Both the position numbers and the translations under genes were made by a program. Below, piece by piece: positions 43,841 through 53,486 of a stretch of DNA of 64,000 nt (its first letter is position 1; each line of letters starts with the position of its first letter). The stretch covers positions 1 through 64,000 of the forward strand of contig NZ_UWFN01000265.1 in the NCBI RefSeq assembly GCF_900602065.1. The letters run 5' to 3'. Under the pieces are notes generated by a model. It was not told the DNA's origin. It made no database searches and saw only the letters and a list, made by a program, of their open reading frames with translations. The DNA is from Pseudomonas viridiflava. GTDB lineage: Bacteria; Pseudomonadota; Gammaproteobacteria; Pseudomonadales; Pseudomonadaceae.

Positions 43841-44614
43841 CTAAGTATTACCACTCGCCACACACTCACCGCGCCGCCACAGTGCCCATTGACCCGGCTC
43901 ATAACGGTTCCAGTTTTCATTCTCGGTCAACGGCTCGGTAGCAATGACCGTGACTACATCATTTGGCGTGGTTTCGGCCTGAAAGTCGACGATAACGTCG
44001 ACATCTTTCAAACGTGCCGGGCCAAACGGAGCACGGCGGGTGATATGTGCCAGTTTGGTACTGCAAAAGCAAAACAGCCAGTCACCGTCGCTGAGCAGGC
44101 CATTGAATACGCCCTTGCTGCGGTAGTGAGTGCAAGCGTCGACCAATGACGGCAACAGTTCTTCCACCTCTACCGGCTCAGGGAATGCTTCCCGCACGCG
44201 GTTAAGCAAATCACAGAAAGCCGCCTCACTGTCGGTATCGCCGACCGGGCGGTAGAACGTGGCGAGAGGATCGAAATCCGCCAACTGACCGTTATGGGCG
44301 AAACACCAGTTACGGCCCCAGAGTTCGCGCACAAAGGGATGGGTATTGGAAAGGCATACCCGGCCGACGTTGGCCTGACGGATATGACCGATCACCACTT
44401 CACTTTTGATGGGGTAACGCTGCACCAACTGAGCAATTTCCGATTCACTGCTGGCGGCCGGGTCTTGAAACAGACGCAAGCCGCGCCCCTCGTAGAACCC
44501 GATGCCCCAGCCATCACGGTGCGGACCGGTACGCCCGCCGCGCTGCATCAGACCGGTAAAGCTGAAAACGATGTCGGTCGGGACATTGGCGCTCATGCCC
44601 AGGAGTTCACACAT
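43841..44614 (-). CDS. Class II glutamine amidotransferase, YafJ-like
   Basis: The start is set at 44614 so that Cys is residue 2 ([10 protein letters not shown]), the N-terminal nucleophile of this Ntn-hydrolase family. The longer reading frame from 44638 would bury it. The protein has 257 residues. Support comes from [16 protein letters not shown] (about 30), [10 protein letters not shown], and HNGQL followed by DTDSEA. The physiological acceptor is unknown. Confidence 0.93.
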   Translation of the reverse strand: MCELLGMSANVPTDIVFSFTGLMQRGGRTGPHRDGWGIGFYEGRGLRLFQDPAASSESEIAQLVQRYPIKSEVVIGHIRQANVGRVCLSNTHPFVRELWGRNWCFAHNGQLADFDPLATFYRPVGDTDSEAAFCDLLNRVREAFPEPVEVEELLPSLVDACTHYRSKGVFNGLLSDGDWLFCFCSTKLAHITRRAPFGPARLKDVDVIVDFQAETTPNDVVTVIATEPLTENENWNRYEPGQWALWRRGECVASGNT

Positions 44615-44673
44615 GCTCGGATTCTCGCTTGCAAACATTCAGCAGCATGGCGACACAAGCGCCAGGGAAAGTA

Positions 44674-45162
44674 CTAAAGGCGAGGCTCTACCCGCGAACG
44701 GCTGCTGGTGTTGACGGTGGGTGCCGCAGGTTTACGCGCATAGCGGTCGGTACCGGAAAAAGGCTCATCGTCCTCTTCGGTTTCAGTCGCGGCTTCTGGC
44801 TGGGCCGGTTTTTGTGGATGACGGGCTTTCCAGCTTTTCTCCAGTGGCCAGCGAATCAGCGCAAACACCACGTAGACCACCAGGGCGATCATGCCGTACA
44901 TGGCTAGATCAGACAGCGCGTTCCAGACGTTACTGCCCACCTTGAACAACAGGTCTAGCGCAGTGATGGCGACAGCAGGCGCGTAAATTTCTTTAGTGGC
45001 GTCGATCATGGTCGGCGTAAACAGCAGCACACCAAGGATCACTACCAGCGGCTCGCGCAGGTAGCGCCACATCCAGCGGGTCATCAGAAAACCCACCAGC
45101 AGACAGCCCAGCGCTGCAAATGCGTAGAGGCCCCAGGCGATCGTATAGTCGTTCTCGGTCAT
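44674..45162 (-). CDS. Inner-membrane protein of unknown function
   Basis: The protein has 162 residues from MTENDYTIAWG, with four hydrophobic segments (about 7-28, 34-50, 58-78 and 86-107) and a charged C-terminal tail from about residue 112 rich in E, P and A. An earlier ATG 18 codons upstream is less likely. Sequences like this are often labelled MFS transporter in databases, but four segments are too few for that fold. The role is unknown. Confidence 0.8.
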   Translation of the reverse strand: MTENDYTIAWGLYAFAALGCLLVGFLMTRWMWRYLREPLVVILGVLLFTPTMIDATKEIYAPAVAITALDLLFKVGSNVWNALSDLAMYGMIALVVYVVFALIRWPLEKSWKARHPQKPAQPEAATETEEDDEPFSGTDRYARKPAAPTVNTSSRSRVEPRL

Positions 45163-45304
45163 GACGTCCGTGGTAAGGCAGGTAAAGAGGCGCTTATGAT
45201 AACGGCTTTTCGCCAACCCGGCTTGTCCGGGTTGAGTATTAGTCCGGCGCAGCGGTTTTCATTTTCACCCGCCAGCGTTTGGCGCCTCCAAAAGAGAGCC
45301 CAGC

Positions 45305-47365
45305 ATGACCTCATCGAATTCAGCTGCAAACGCCCCGATCGCCCGTCAGGCCGACGGCACAGACCCCTACGCGTGGCTGCAAAACCGCGACACCGACGAA
45401 GTCCTCGATTACCTGAAAGCGGAAAACGCCTGGCAACAGGCGCAACTGGCCGATCAGGAAGACCTGCGCGAAACGCTGTTTCAGGAGATCAAGGCGCGCA
45501 TCCTCGAAACCGATCTGTCCCTGCCCTCTCCCTGGGGGCCATATCTGTATTACACCCGTACCACCGAAGGCGATGAATACGCGCGGCACTATCGCTGCCC
45601 GCGCCCGACCGATGACTCGCTGAGCATCGACGAAAGCCGTGAAGAAGTCTTGCTCGACCCCAACGCACTGGCGGGTGGCGGTTTCTTTTCACTGGGTGCA
45701 TTCAGCATCAGCCCGGACCACCAGCGCCTTGCCTACAGCCTGGATACTACCGGGGAAGAGGTGTATCAGCTTTACGTCAAGGAGCTGAGCAGCGGCCAGG
45801 TCAGCAGCCTGCCGTTTGAAGATTGCGATGGCAGCATGACCTGGGCCAATGACAGCCAGACGTTGTTCTTCGGCGAGCTGGACGACACCCATCGGCCCCA
45901 CAAGCTTTATCGCCACCGCCTGGGTGATGACTCGGCTGAGCTGGTCTTCAGCGAGCCGGACGGACGTTTTTTCCTGCACTGCTATCGCAGCAGCTCGGAA
46001 AAGCAACTGATCCTGGGACTCGACAGCAAGACCACCAGCGAAGCCTGGGTGCTGGATGCCGACCAGCCACAGGACGATTTTGTGTGCATGGCGCCACGCG
46101 TCGAAGGTCACGAATATTCCATCGATCACGGCCAGGTGGATGGCGTGTGGAGCTGGTTGATCCGCAGCAATCAGGACGGCATCAACTTTGCGCTCTATCA
46201 AGCGCTGCAGAAAACCAATGGTGTGCCGACGCGTGCGGACTGGCAGGTGCTAGTGCCGCACAGCGACAGCGTGATGCTCGAAGGTTTGAGCCTGAACGCC
46301 AAGGGCCTGACCTTGAGCCTGCGTGAAGGCGGCTTGCCGATCATCGAGGTGCGTCCGCAAGGCTTGCCTGCCTATCGGGTGCAATTACCGGACGCGGCCT
46401 ACAGCCTTTACGTGCAAGACACACTAGAATTCGGCAGCGACAAAATCCGGCTGCGTTACCAGTCCTTGAATCGCCCTGCTCAGGTGCGTCAGTTGAACCT
46501 CGCCAGCGGTGAGCAAGTGGTTCTCAAGGAAACCCCGGTACTCGGCCCGTTCGACGCCGACGCTTATGTCAGTCAGCGCCTGTGGGCGACCGCCAGTGAC
46601 GGTACGCAAGTGCCGATCAGCCTGGTGGTCAAACGTGAACTGGCCGGTCAGCCGACGCCGCTGTATCTGTACGGCTACGGGGCCTACGGCGAAAGCCTGG
46701 ATCCGTGGTTTTCCCACGCGCGCCTGAGCCTGCTGGACCGTGGCGTGGCGTTTGCCATTGCGCATGTCCGTGGTGGCGGTGAGCTGGGTGAAGCCTGGTA
46801 TCGCGATGGCAAACAGGAGAACAAGCAAAACACGTTTGACGACTTCATCAGTTGCGCTGAACACCTGATCGCCGAGAAACGCACCAGTGCCGATCAACTG
46901 GTGATCAGCGGCGGCAGCGCCGGTGGCTTGCTGATTGGCGCTGTGGTTAACAAACGCCCGGATCTGTTCAAGGCTGCGATCGCGGAAGTGCCCTTCGTCG
47001 ACGTGCTCAATACCATGCTCGACCCTGATTTGCCGCTGACCGTCACCGAGTACGACGAGTGGGGCAACCCTCAAGAGCCGGAGGTCTACGCGCGGATCAA
47101 GGCGTATGCGCCTTATGAAAACGTCAGCGCCCAGGCCTACCCGGCGATGTTGGTGATCGCGGGCTATAACGACAGCCGGGTGCAGTATTGGGAAGCGGCC
47201 AAGTGGGTGGCGAAACTGCGTGCGCACAAGACTGACGATAACGTGCTGCTGCTCAAGACCGAGCTGGGCGCGGGCCACGGCGGTATGAGCGGGCGTTATC
47301 AGGGTTTGCGTGACGTAGCACTCGAATACGGATTTATCTTCAAGGTATTGCAGCTCGATCAATGA
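45305..47365 (+). CDS. ptrB: Oligopeptidase B (prolyl oligopeptidase family S9A)
   Basis: The protein has 686 residues, with a beta-propeller (about 70-400) and a C-terminal alpha/beta hydrolase. The nucleophile is in GGSAGG (about 537), the acid in AGYNDSRV and the base in GAGHGG. PtrB cleaves short peptides after Arg or Lys in the cytoplasm, and no signal peptide is seen. An AAGAGAG site lies before the ATG. Confidence 0.94.
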   Translation: MTSSNSAANAPIARQADGTDPYAWLQNRDTDEVLDYLKAENAWQQAQLADQEDLRETLFQEIKARILETDLSLPSPWGPYLYYTRTTEGDEYARHYRCPRPTDDSLSIDESREEVLLDPNALAGGGFFSLGAFSISPDHQRLAYSLDTTGEEVYQLYVKELSSGQVSSLPFEDCDGSMTWANDSQTLFFGELDDTHRPHKLYRHRLGDDSAELVFSEPDGRFFLHCYRSSSEKQLILGLDSKTTSEAWVLDADQPQDDFVCMAPRVEGHEYSIDHGQVDGVWSWLIRSNQDGINFALYQALQKTNGVPTRADWQVLVPHSDSVMLEGLSLNAKGLTLSLREGGLPIIEVRPQGLPAYRVQLPDAAYSLYVQDTLEFGSDKIRLRYQSLNRPAQVRQLNLASGEQVVLKETPVLGPFDADAYVSQRLWATASDGTQVPISLVVKRELAGQPTPLYLYGYGAYGESLDPWFSHARLSLLDRGVAFAIAHVRGGGELGEAWYRDGKQENKQNTFDDFISCAEHLIAEKRTSADQLVISGGSAGGLLIGAVVNKRPDLFKAAIAEVPFVDVLNTMLDPDLPLTVTEYDEWGNPQEPEVYARIKAYAPYENVSAQAYPAMLVIAGYNDSRVQYWEAAKWVAKLRAHKTDDNVLLLKTELGAGHGGMSGRYQGLRDVALEYGFIFKVLQLDQ

Positions 47366-47469
47366 ACTCGGTTTGAAATCCGTGTCTTAGTAGCAGCAGG
47401 GTCGGGCGTGAAAGCGTACGGCCTTGCTTAATTACCATCACCGTCGATTGGCCAAAACAAGACCCAACC

Positions 47470-47946
47470 ATGGCAGAACAACCATCACACCTGAACAACG
47501 AAATCCGCGACATGCTCATGGACTGCGGGCTGTTTGACCCGCTGCTGCCTGCTGATTTTCAGACCGCTGCGGGTTACTTCAACATGGCTTCGATTGCCAA
47601 GGGCGAAGCCATCTTCAGCGAGGGCGATCCGGGCTCATTCATGAGCATCATCCATTTGGGCACGGTTTCTGTGCAGAAGCTCAACCCTGAAGGCCAGACA
47701 GTGGAAATCGCCGTATTGCGTCGCGGTCGGGCCTTTGGCGAGATGGCCGTGCTGGATGGCGAGCGGCGTTCAGCCAGTTGCATCGCCGCAACCGATTGCC
47801 AGTTGCTGAACCTGGGCCGTGACGCGCTGGAAAAAATGCTCGATGAAGCGCCACGTGTCGCAGCGAAAATTATCCGCGCACTCGCAACGTCCCTGTCCAA
47901 ACGCCTGCGCATGGTTGACGGCCAGTTATTGGCGCAGCAGGTTTAG
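47470..47946 (+). CDS. Cyclic nucleotide-binding domain protein without DNA-binding domain
   Basis: The 158 residues form essentially one CRP-like sensor domain (about 20-145). The phosphate-binding cassette resembles FGEMAVLDGERRSAS, close to the F-G-E-x-A-L-...-R-x-A consensus with R and S at the contact positions. There is no C-terminal helix-turn-helix, so it is not a CRP-like regulator by itself. It may bind cAMP or cGMP and signal by protein contact. Confidence 0.9.
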   Translation: MAEQPSHLNNEIRDMLMDCGLFDPLLPADFQTAAGYFNMASIAKGEAIFSEGDPGSFMSIIHLGTVSVQKLNPEGQTVEIAVLRRGRAFGEMAVLDGERRSASCIAATDCQLLNLGRDALEKMLDEAPRVAAKIIRALATSLSKRLRMVDGQLLAQQV

Positions 47947-47996
47947 TTGTTTGTCTCAAGTAATTCGCAACGCCTGAGCAGAAACTGGCTTTAAAT

Positions 47997-48082
47997 GTGG
48001 GAGCGAATTCATTCGCGAAAGCGGTGTGTCAGCCCAGAATTCTTTTCAGGAACGGCCCCTTCGCGAATGAATTCGCTCCCAC
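47997..48082. repeat. REP palindrome (gtgggagcgaattcattcgcg family)
   Basis: The inverted arms tgtgggagcgaattcattcg and cgaatgaattcgctcccac lie between two convergent genes. Confidence 0.92.
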
Positions 48083-48182
48083 GGGAATCGTGTTTGCAGA
48101 CCAATATGGAATCCCCACCGGGATTGCGCCTGCAAGCCTACATAGCCTTCTCACAACTCGTGATTCACGGGTTTTCAATCGG

Positions 48183-48467
48183 CTATTTAGGCCGAGGCGG
48201 CATGGGTGTAGGTGCATTTTGGTCCTGCCCCGGCACGGGTTGCCCCTTGGGCGGCTGTGGCAGTTCGACTTTCGGCAACAACGGCCCGCTGCCCTGGGTC
48301 CCGTTTATGAGCGGCGGCCCCGACGGCACGACTTGCGGATACGGCGTCGGCGTCGCGGTGCCCGGCGAACCCGATGAGGGGATAGACGCTGCTGACTGAT
48401 TATCTGCCTGCACGACATTTACCCAGAGCGCAGTCAGGAAAATCGCCGGTAGAATAGCGCGCTTCAT
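48183..48467 (-). CDS. Small proline-rich exported protein
   Basis: The 94 residues start at MKRAILPAIFLTALWVNVVQA with a good signal peptide (cleavage after about 21) and a strong AGGAGG site before the ATG. The mature part is about a quarter proline with few hydrophobic residues and many Q, G, S and T, so it is probably disordered. No family is recognised. An upstream in-frame ATG was rejected. Confidence 0.7.
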   Translation of the reverse strand: MKRAILPAIFLTALWVNVVQADNQSAASIPSSGSPGTATPTPYPQVVPSGPPLINGTQGSGPLLPKVELPQPPKGQPVPGQDQNAPTPMPPRPK

Positions 48468-48560
48468 CAATGGCCTCCTGTGCCAAACGATTGTTATGCG
48501 GCTCAGCCTACTCCTGGCCGATGACATGTGGTCAAAAATCTACCTCTGAATGAGTCTTCA

Positions 48561-49247
48561 ATGAAACGTTTCGTTCTGCTCGACACCACTGCCATTCCCG
48601 ATAACGGCGGTGCTTTGTGCCTGTTCGAATACGGTGAAGACTTCGTCATCAAGATTCAGGGCGGCGATGGCGGCCAACTGATGAACACCCGCATGCACGG
48701 CTCAGAAGACGCGCTGGCGGAGATCCCCTGCAAAAAGGTGGCCTCACGCGTGCAACCCCGCGTACTGATCGGGGGGTTGGGCATGGGCTTTACGCTGGCC
48801 TCGGCACTCAAGCATCTGGGCAAGAATGGTGAAGTGGTTGTCGCTGAACTGGTGCCGGGTGTGGTCGAGTGGAATCGCGGACCGCTGGGGGAAAAATCCG
48901 GCAATCCGCTGTTGGACCCTCGCGCCAAAGTGATCGTGCAGGATGTCGCCCTGGTGCTCAAAAGCGAGCCAAACGGCTTCGACGCGATCATGCTCGACGT
49001 GGACAATGGCCCGGAAGGCCTGACGCAGAAATCCAACAGTTGGCTGTACTCTTCGGGCGGGCTGGCAGCGTGTGCACAGGCATTACGGCCTAAAGGCATA
49101 CTGGCGGTCTGGTCAGCGAGTGCGGATCAGAAGTTTTCCGACAAGCTGCGCAAGGCCGGTTTCAAGGCAGAAGAGGTGCAGGTTTTCGCCCACGGCAACA
49201 AGGGCACACGGCATACCATCTGGATCGCCGAAAAACTCAAGGGCTGA
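48561..49247 (+). CDS. Spermidine synthase-like SAM-dependent protein
   Basis: The protein has 228 residues from the ATG at 48561; an upstream GTG adds 11 residues. The nucleotide-binding loop VLIGGLGMGFTLA (about 76-88) and VVVAELVPGVVEWN, with the acidic residue, match spermidine-synthase-like methyltransferase folds. The DVDNGPEG segment occupies the catalytic position. Whether it makes a polyamine is unclear, since many such proteins are of unknown substrate. Confidence 0.88.
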   Translation: MKRFVLLDTTAIPDNGGALCLFEYGEDFVIKIQGGDGGQLMNTRMHGSEDALAEIPCKKVASRVQPRVLIGGLGMGFTLASALKHLGKNGEVVVAELVPGVVEWNRGPLGEKSGNPLLDPRAKVIVQDVALVLKSEPNGFDAIMLDVDNGPEGLTQKSNSWLYSSGGLAACAQALRPKGILAVWSASADQKFSDKLRKAGFKAEEVQVFAHGNKGTRHTIWIAEKLKG

Positions 49248-49314
49248 AGCCCTTGCGACGCGCTAGACTTGGCGCATTATTGTTTCAACGACCGAATCCG
49301 ACACAGGTGACCCC

Positions 49315-49689
49315 ATGAGCACGGCCAACCCACCCTCCCACACCGCCAAGCTGGATCGCATCCTGGCCGACGCCCAGCGTGACCGCGAAATGGGTTATCG
49401 CGACAAGGCGCTGCGCATGTATCCCCACGTCTGCGGCCGTTGTGCACGCGAGTTTGCCGGCAAGCGCCTGAGCGAACTGACCGTTCACCACCGCGACCAC
49501 AACCACGACAACAATCCTCAGGATGGCTCGAACTGGGAATTGCTCTGCCTGTACTGCCACGACAACGAACACTCGCGCTATACCGACCAGCAGTACTTCT
49601 CGGAAACCTCCACCAGCAGCCCGAAAACAGCCAAGGCGACCCACAATCCGTTTGCGGCTTTGGCGGGGCTCATGAAGAAAGACGAGTAA
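49315..49689 (+). CDS. HNH nuclease-family protein, YajD-like
   Basis: This 124-residue protein has C-G-R-C (about 41-44) and a later C-L-Y-C, which make a zinc site, with LTVHHRDHNHDNNP as the beta-beta-alpha HNH core. It resembles E. coli YajD. An AGGTGA site precedes the ATG. A nuclease role is predicted from the family, and neither target nor phenotype is known. Confidence 0.92.
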   Translation: MSTANPPSHTAKLDRILADAQRDREMGYRDKALRMYPHVCGRCAREFAGKRLSELTVHHRDHNHDNNPQDGSNWELLCLYCHDNEHSRYTDQQYFSETSTSSPKTAKATHNPFAALAGLMKKDE

Positions 49690-49718
49690 CAGCGCCAGGC
49701 TCTGCTGTGAACGCTATC

Positions 49719-49809
49719 TGTGGGACCGAATTCATTCGGGAAAGCGGTATTTCAGGCGATACAAACGCGGCGAATGTACCGCCCCTTCGCGAATGAATTC
49801 GCTCCCACA
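49719..49809. repeat. REP palindrome (gtgggagcgaattcattcgcg family, divergent left arm)
   Basis: The left arm tgtgggaccgaattcattcg matches the divergent arm at 20785, and the right arm is canonical. These two elements share the same aberrant arm, so they may be recent relatives. Confidence 0.88.
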
Positions 49810-49917
49810 AGGATTCTGCGCAAGCCAGCCGGCATAGAGTCTTCCACAGGACCGTGTTTCAAATTGAGATCTCGGTCATCAAAAAGCCTCTGTGTCCGCG
49901 CACAACAAGAAAGCCCG

Positions 49918-49923
49918 TATAAT
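49918..49923 (+). promoter_or_regulatory. Promoter -10 element of the SpoU methyltransferase gene
   Basis: A perfect TATAAT lies 30 bases before the GTG start. No good -35 is seen at the standard distance. Confidence 0.5.
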
Positions 49924-49953
49924 CGCCCGCTTTTCCCAGCGAGCACTTTCCCC

Positions 49954-50442
49954 GTGGCAAACAAACGCTATGCCTGCATCGGCCTGTTCAATCCCAAGTC
50001 TCCGGAAAACGTAGGCTCCGTGATGCGTGCGGCGGGTTGCTATGGCGTCGCGTCGGTGTTCTACACCGGCAAGCGCTACGAGCGCGCCCGGGACTTCATT
50101 ACCGACACCAAGAAGATCCATCAGGACATCCCGCTGATCGGCATCGAAGACCTGAAAAGCATCCTGCCGCTGGGCTGCATTCCAGTCGCCGTCGAACTGG
50201 TGGACGGGGCCCGCGCCCTGCCTGAATACACGCACCCGGATCGCGCGCTGTACATTTTCGGCCCTGAAGATGGCTCGCTGGACAAAGAGATTCGTGACTG
50301 GTGCGAGGACGTGGTGTACATCCCGACCCAAGGCTGCATGAACCTCGCTGCAACCGTAAACGTCGTGCTGTACGACCGCATGGCCAAAGGCATCAACACC
50401 CGCTCGGGTCCGCAATTCGGTCGCGAACAAGCTGATTCGTAA
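49954..50442 (+). CDS. SpoU-type RNA methyltransferase (TrmH family)
   Basis: The protein has 162 residues from a GTG start (VANKRYACIGLFNPKSPENVGS), which has the expected N-terminal motif 1 NPKSPENVGSVMRAA. Motif 2 is YIFGPEDGSL and motif 3 YIPTQGCMNLAATVNVVLYD. These form the trefoil-knot SAM site. The length suits a small 2'-O-methyltransferase such as TrmL; the RNA target is not established. The frame upstream of the GTG runs through a REP element and is not coding. Confidence 0.9.
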   Translation: MANKRYACIGLFNPKSPENVGSVMRAAGCYGVASVFYTGKRYERARDFITDTKKIHQDIPLIGIEDLKSILPLGCIPVAVELVDGARALPEYTHPDRALYIFGPEDGSLDKEIRDWCEDVVYIPTQGCMNLAATVNVVLYDRMAKGINTRSGPQFGREQADS

Positions 50443-50528
50443 ACACTCGGCAGAAATGGATTGAACAGTTTCGGATGGCAATAGTCAGTTCTTACTGAAC
50501 CGAAATCATCTCATCACGGAGCACGATC

Positions 50529-50903
50529 ATGAGCGATACCCCGATCATTGAGCGCATCGACAACGCAGTCCAGGGCCAACCGCAACAGAACGTTCAAGGC
50601 TGGGAGCGCGTCGGCTCACTGGCAGGAGGCGTCCTGATGATGGGTAAAGGCTTGCGCCGTGGCGGTTTCTTCGGCCTGATTCAGCTGGCCATCGGTGGCG
50701 CAGTATTGGCCCGCGGTATCACCGGGCATTGCTCGGCCAAGAGCCTCGTCGAGAAAAGCCGCAGCGACCTGGACATCGCCAAATCACGTATCAAGCGTGC
50801 CGGCGATGAATTGAGCCTGTTGAAGACCAAGGCTGAAGTAGCCACAGAAGATGCGCTGACCGAAGGCCTGGAAGCGCTGACCAAGCCTAAAAACGGCTTG
50901 TAG
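50529..50903 (+). CDS. Small membrane-associated protein, DUF2892/YgaP-like
   Basis: The 124 residues have two hydrophobic stretches (about 27-45 and 48-66, rich in Gly) with a conserved-looking G-x-x-x-G arrangement. A charged helical C-terminal part rich in K, E and A follows. It resembles DUF2892-type inner-membrane domains. An ATCACGGAG site precedes the ATG. Confidence 0.7.
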   Translation: MSDTPIIERIDNAVQGQPQQNVQGWERVGSLAGGVLMMGKGLRRGGFFGLIQLAIGGAVLARGITGHCSAKSLVEKSRSDLDIAKSRIKRAGDELSLLKTKAEVATEDALTEGLEALTKPKNGL

Positions 50904-50917
50904 GATTTTGCATGACC

Positions 50918-51008
50918 TGTGGGAGCGAATTCATTCGCGAAGGGGCCAATATGTCTGGCCCATTTTCAGCGGCTGAAATACCGCCTTCGCGAATGAATTC
51001 GCTCCCAC
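50918..51008. repeat. REP palindrome (gtgggagcgaattcattcgcg family)
   Basis: The full inverted arms lie between two convergent genes, separated by about 45 bases. Confidence 0.92.
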
Positions 51009-51030
51009 GAATATCTAACCGAAGCACGCA

Positions 51031-51480
51031 TTACCCCGCCCGAAAGATCAGGTAATCCTCCCAATCGTCCTCAGGCACGCTGTTCTCGCTGACCATACGG
51101 CCAGACTGGGAAATACGCTCCTGATGCACTGCATCCCGATCACCGCACACAAGGTGATGCCAGAGCGGCAAGTCCTTGCCTTCACTGACCAAACGATAAC
51201 CACAGGTTGGCGGTAGCCATTTGAATTCATCAGCCTGCCCCGGCGTGAGCTGGATGCAGTCAGGCACCGAGGCGCGACGATTCGGGTAGTCCGTGCACTG
51301 ACAGGTCTTCAGGTCCAGTAACTTGCAGGCGATACGCGTGTAATAGACGCTGTTGTCGTCCTCGTCCTCAAGCTTCTGCAGACAGCACAGGCCACAGCCG
51401 TCACACAGCGACTCCCACTCGGTATTGTCCAGTTGGGCGAGGGTCTTGCGGATCCAGAAAGGTTCGACTTTAGCGGCCAT
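51031..51480 (-). CDS. YcgN family cysteine cluster protein
   Basis: The protein has 149 residues. Cys residues are at C-D-G-C-G-L-C-C (about 26-33), C-K-L, C-Q-C, C-I-Q and C-G-Y, a pattern typical of the YcgN/YkgJ zinc- or iron-chelating domain. Function is unknown. Gene order near rnd and ycgL is common in pseudomonads. Confidence 0.92.
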   Translation of the reverse strand: MAAKVEPFWIRKTLAQLDNTEWESLCDGCGLCCLQKLEDEDDNSVYYTRIACKLLDLKTCQCTDYPNRRASVPDCIQLTPGQADEFKWLPPTCGYRLVSEGKDLPLWHHLVCGDRDAVHQERISQSGRMVSENSVPEDDWEDYLIFRAG

Positions 51481-51707
51481 GGGTTCGGGCTATCAGCATC
51501 AGGTAGGAAAAAAGGCGGCCAGTCTAGTGCGACAAGGCCTGTGGGCCAAGTGTGGTCGACTGTCGGTACGCAATACTTGTCATCTGACGGACGGCGCAGT
51601 AGCTTTAGTCCGCTGCTTTTACAACATTCGCTATACAACATCCGCGATGCCTGCCGTCAACGGCCCACCGCTTGAGCGTTACTCCATCCTTGCCTTTCAG
51701 GATTCTC

Positions 51708-52301
51708 ATGAGCACAAACCCTCGCGTCGCCGATTACCCTATCGACCCACAATTCACCGAGCGCTGGTCGCCTCGCGCCTTCAGCGGCGAAAGCATCCCA
51801 GAGGAAACCCTGCTGAGCGTTTTCGAAGCCGCTCGCTGGGCACCTTCGGCCTATAACTCGCAGCCCTGGCGTTTTCTGTATGCACGTCGGGACACGCCAA
51901 ACTGGGAGCGTTACCTGGGCCTGCTGAACGAGTTCAACCGTAACTGGGCGCAGCATGCGGCAGCGCTGGTTATCGTGATTTCCAAGACGACGTTCACAGC
52001 CCCTGGCGCGACTGAAGAAAGCCCGGCGCTGTGGCATACCTTTGACACCGGTTCTGCCTGGGGTTACCTGGCGCTGCAAGCCAGCCTGAGCGGCTGGCAC
52101 ACCCACGGCATGGCCGGTTTCGATCAGGAGCTGACCCGTAAAGAGTTGAACGTTCCGGAAGGCTACGCACTGCACGCAGCGGTAGCGATCGGCAAGCTGG
52201 GCGACAAATCGACCTTGCCTGAGTACCTGCAAGGCCGCGAAGTCCCAAGCCCACGTCAGACCGTGGCGCAGCTGGCGGCTGAAGGTGATTTCAGCCTGTA
52301 A
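51708..52301 (+). CDS. Nitroreductase family protein
   Basis: The protein has 197 residues from MSTNPRVADYP; an ATG 12 codons upstream lacks an RBS. FMN-binding features include RWSPRAFSGE (about 20), EAARWAPSAYNSQPWRFLYA and the C-terminal VAIGKLGDKS-type loop. Nitroreductase-family members reduce nitro or quinone groups with NAD(P)H; the true substrate is unknown. Confidence 0.9.
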   Translation: MSTNPRVADYPIDPQFTERWSPRAFSGESIPEETLLSVFEAARWAPSAYNSQPWRFLYARRDTPNWERYLGLLNEFNRNWAQHAAALVIVISKTTFTAPGATEESPALWHTFDTGSAWGYLALQASLSGWHTHGMAGFDQELTRKELNVPEGYALHAAVAIGKLGDKSTLPEYLQGREVPSPRQTVAQLAAEGDFSL

Positions 52302-52324
52302 GCCGAGGTGAATCTGATGATTAC

Positions 52325-52416
52325 CTGTGGGAGCGAATTCATTCGCGAATAGGTCAGTACAGTCGAAAAATCATGCCGTCTGTAATGCCCCCTTCGCGAA
52401 TGAATCCGGTCCCACA
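52325..52416. repeat. REP palindrome (gtgggagcgaattcattcgcg family, divergent right arm)
   Basis: The left arm is canonical; the right arm reads cgaatgaatccggtcccac, with several changes. It lies between convergent genes. Confidence 0.88.
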
Positions 52417-52438
52417 AGTCTCGTAGCGGGCTGAAACT

Positions 52439-53371
52439 TCAATACCCCCGCGAAAAATCCACTTCCCCGCGCAATTGATCACCCGCCTCGTACGCCTTCA
52501 GGTTTTCCAGAAACAAACCGACCATTGCCACTGGCGACGTCGGCGCGGAACTGTGCCCTGTCAGCAACAAGCCCCAGGCGGTCCAGAATGGATGGCGTTG
52601 CGGCAGAGGCTCCTGGCGGCATACGTCAATCACGGCACCAGCCAGATGGCCTTCTTTCAGGGCTTCCACCAGATCGGCATCAACCACGGCCACGCCGCGT
52701 CCCACGTTCATGAACAAACCCGTAGGCTTGAATTTGGCGAACAGTTTCGCGTCGTACAGATCGTGGGTTTGCGGCGTGTTCGGCAGCAGGTTAATGACGT
52801 AATCAACCTCCCCTACCAGCCGATCCAGATCTTCCATGGCGCCAACTTCAACAAAAGGCGCTTGAGTACGAGCGCTTGAAGCGATGCCGTAGACCTGCAC
52901 ACCAAATGGCACGAGAAACTGCGCGACGCTCAGGCCGATATCACCCGCCCCCACGATCAACGCCTTGCGGCCTGCGAGGCTGTGGCCCGTGCGGTTGTCC
53001 CATTTGCGCTCGACCTGGCTGACCAGGCGGGCCAGGACTTCGCGTTCATGCCCCAACATATAGGTCAGAACGAACTCGGCCATCACCTGACCAAAAATGC
53101 CCACGGCACGGGTCAGACGGTAATCTCGGGTAAGGCCCTCAACCAGCAGCGGCGTAACGCCAGCCCAGGTTGATTGCATCCATGCGGGTTTGTGTCCCTG
53201 ACGTAACAGGTTGGCCAGCAAGTCCGGCTGACCGAGCCAGACCGGGCAATCAGTGGCAAACCTGGACAGCTCGGCAGAGTCGCCAGTACTGAGGATTTCC
53301 AGCTCAGGCGCAGCCTTGCGCAACAACTGGGTATAGACAGGGTAATCGTGTTCGGCGATCAGAACGCGCAT
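52439..53371 (-). CDS. D-isomer-specific 2-hydroxyacid dehydrogenase (GhrA-like)
   Basis: The protein has 310 residues with nucleotide-binding GAGDIG (about 141-146) and NVGRGVAVVDADLVEAL in the substrate domain. The catalytic Arg, Glu and His positions are conserved in outline: the NVGRG Arg, the E of CRQEPLPQRHPFW, and H272 in TGHSSAP. The closest resemblance is to glyoxylate/hydroxypyruvate reductase A. The fold is secure; the substrate is inferred. Confidence 0.92.
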   Translation of the reverse strand: MRVLIAEHDYPVYTQLLRKAAPELEILSTGDSAELSRFATDCPVWLGQPDLLANLLRQGHKPAWMQSTWAGVTPLLVEGLTRDYRLTRAVGIFGQVMAEFVLTYMLGHEREVLARLVSQVERKWDNRTGHSLAGRKALIVGAGDIGLSVAQFLVPFGVQVYGIASSARTQAPFVEVGAMEDLDRLVGEVDYVINLLPNTPQTHDLYDAKLFAKFKPTGLFMNVGRGVAVVDADLVEALKEGHLAGAVIDVCRQEPLPQRHPFWTAWGLLLTGHSSAPTSPVAMVGLFLENLKAYEAGDQLRGEVDFSRGY

Positions 53372-53486
53372 GGTTTCAAAACCTTAAAAACAATACATGC
53401 GACCGATGACCGGTAATACGCACATCATCGTGCGCACTGACCAGTACCAGTCTTTATAACGTCGGCTAACGGTTGTTCGCTCAGGC

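Noticed and set aside
44674..45162. Four-segment membrane protein as an MFS transporter
   Set aside because: MFS proteins have about twelve helices and are over twice as long. The protein is kept as unknown.
49720..49953. Upstream extension of the SpoU methyltransferase frame
   Set aside because: The extension reads through a REP palindrome. The GTG at 49954 starts the conserved N-terminal motif.
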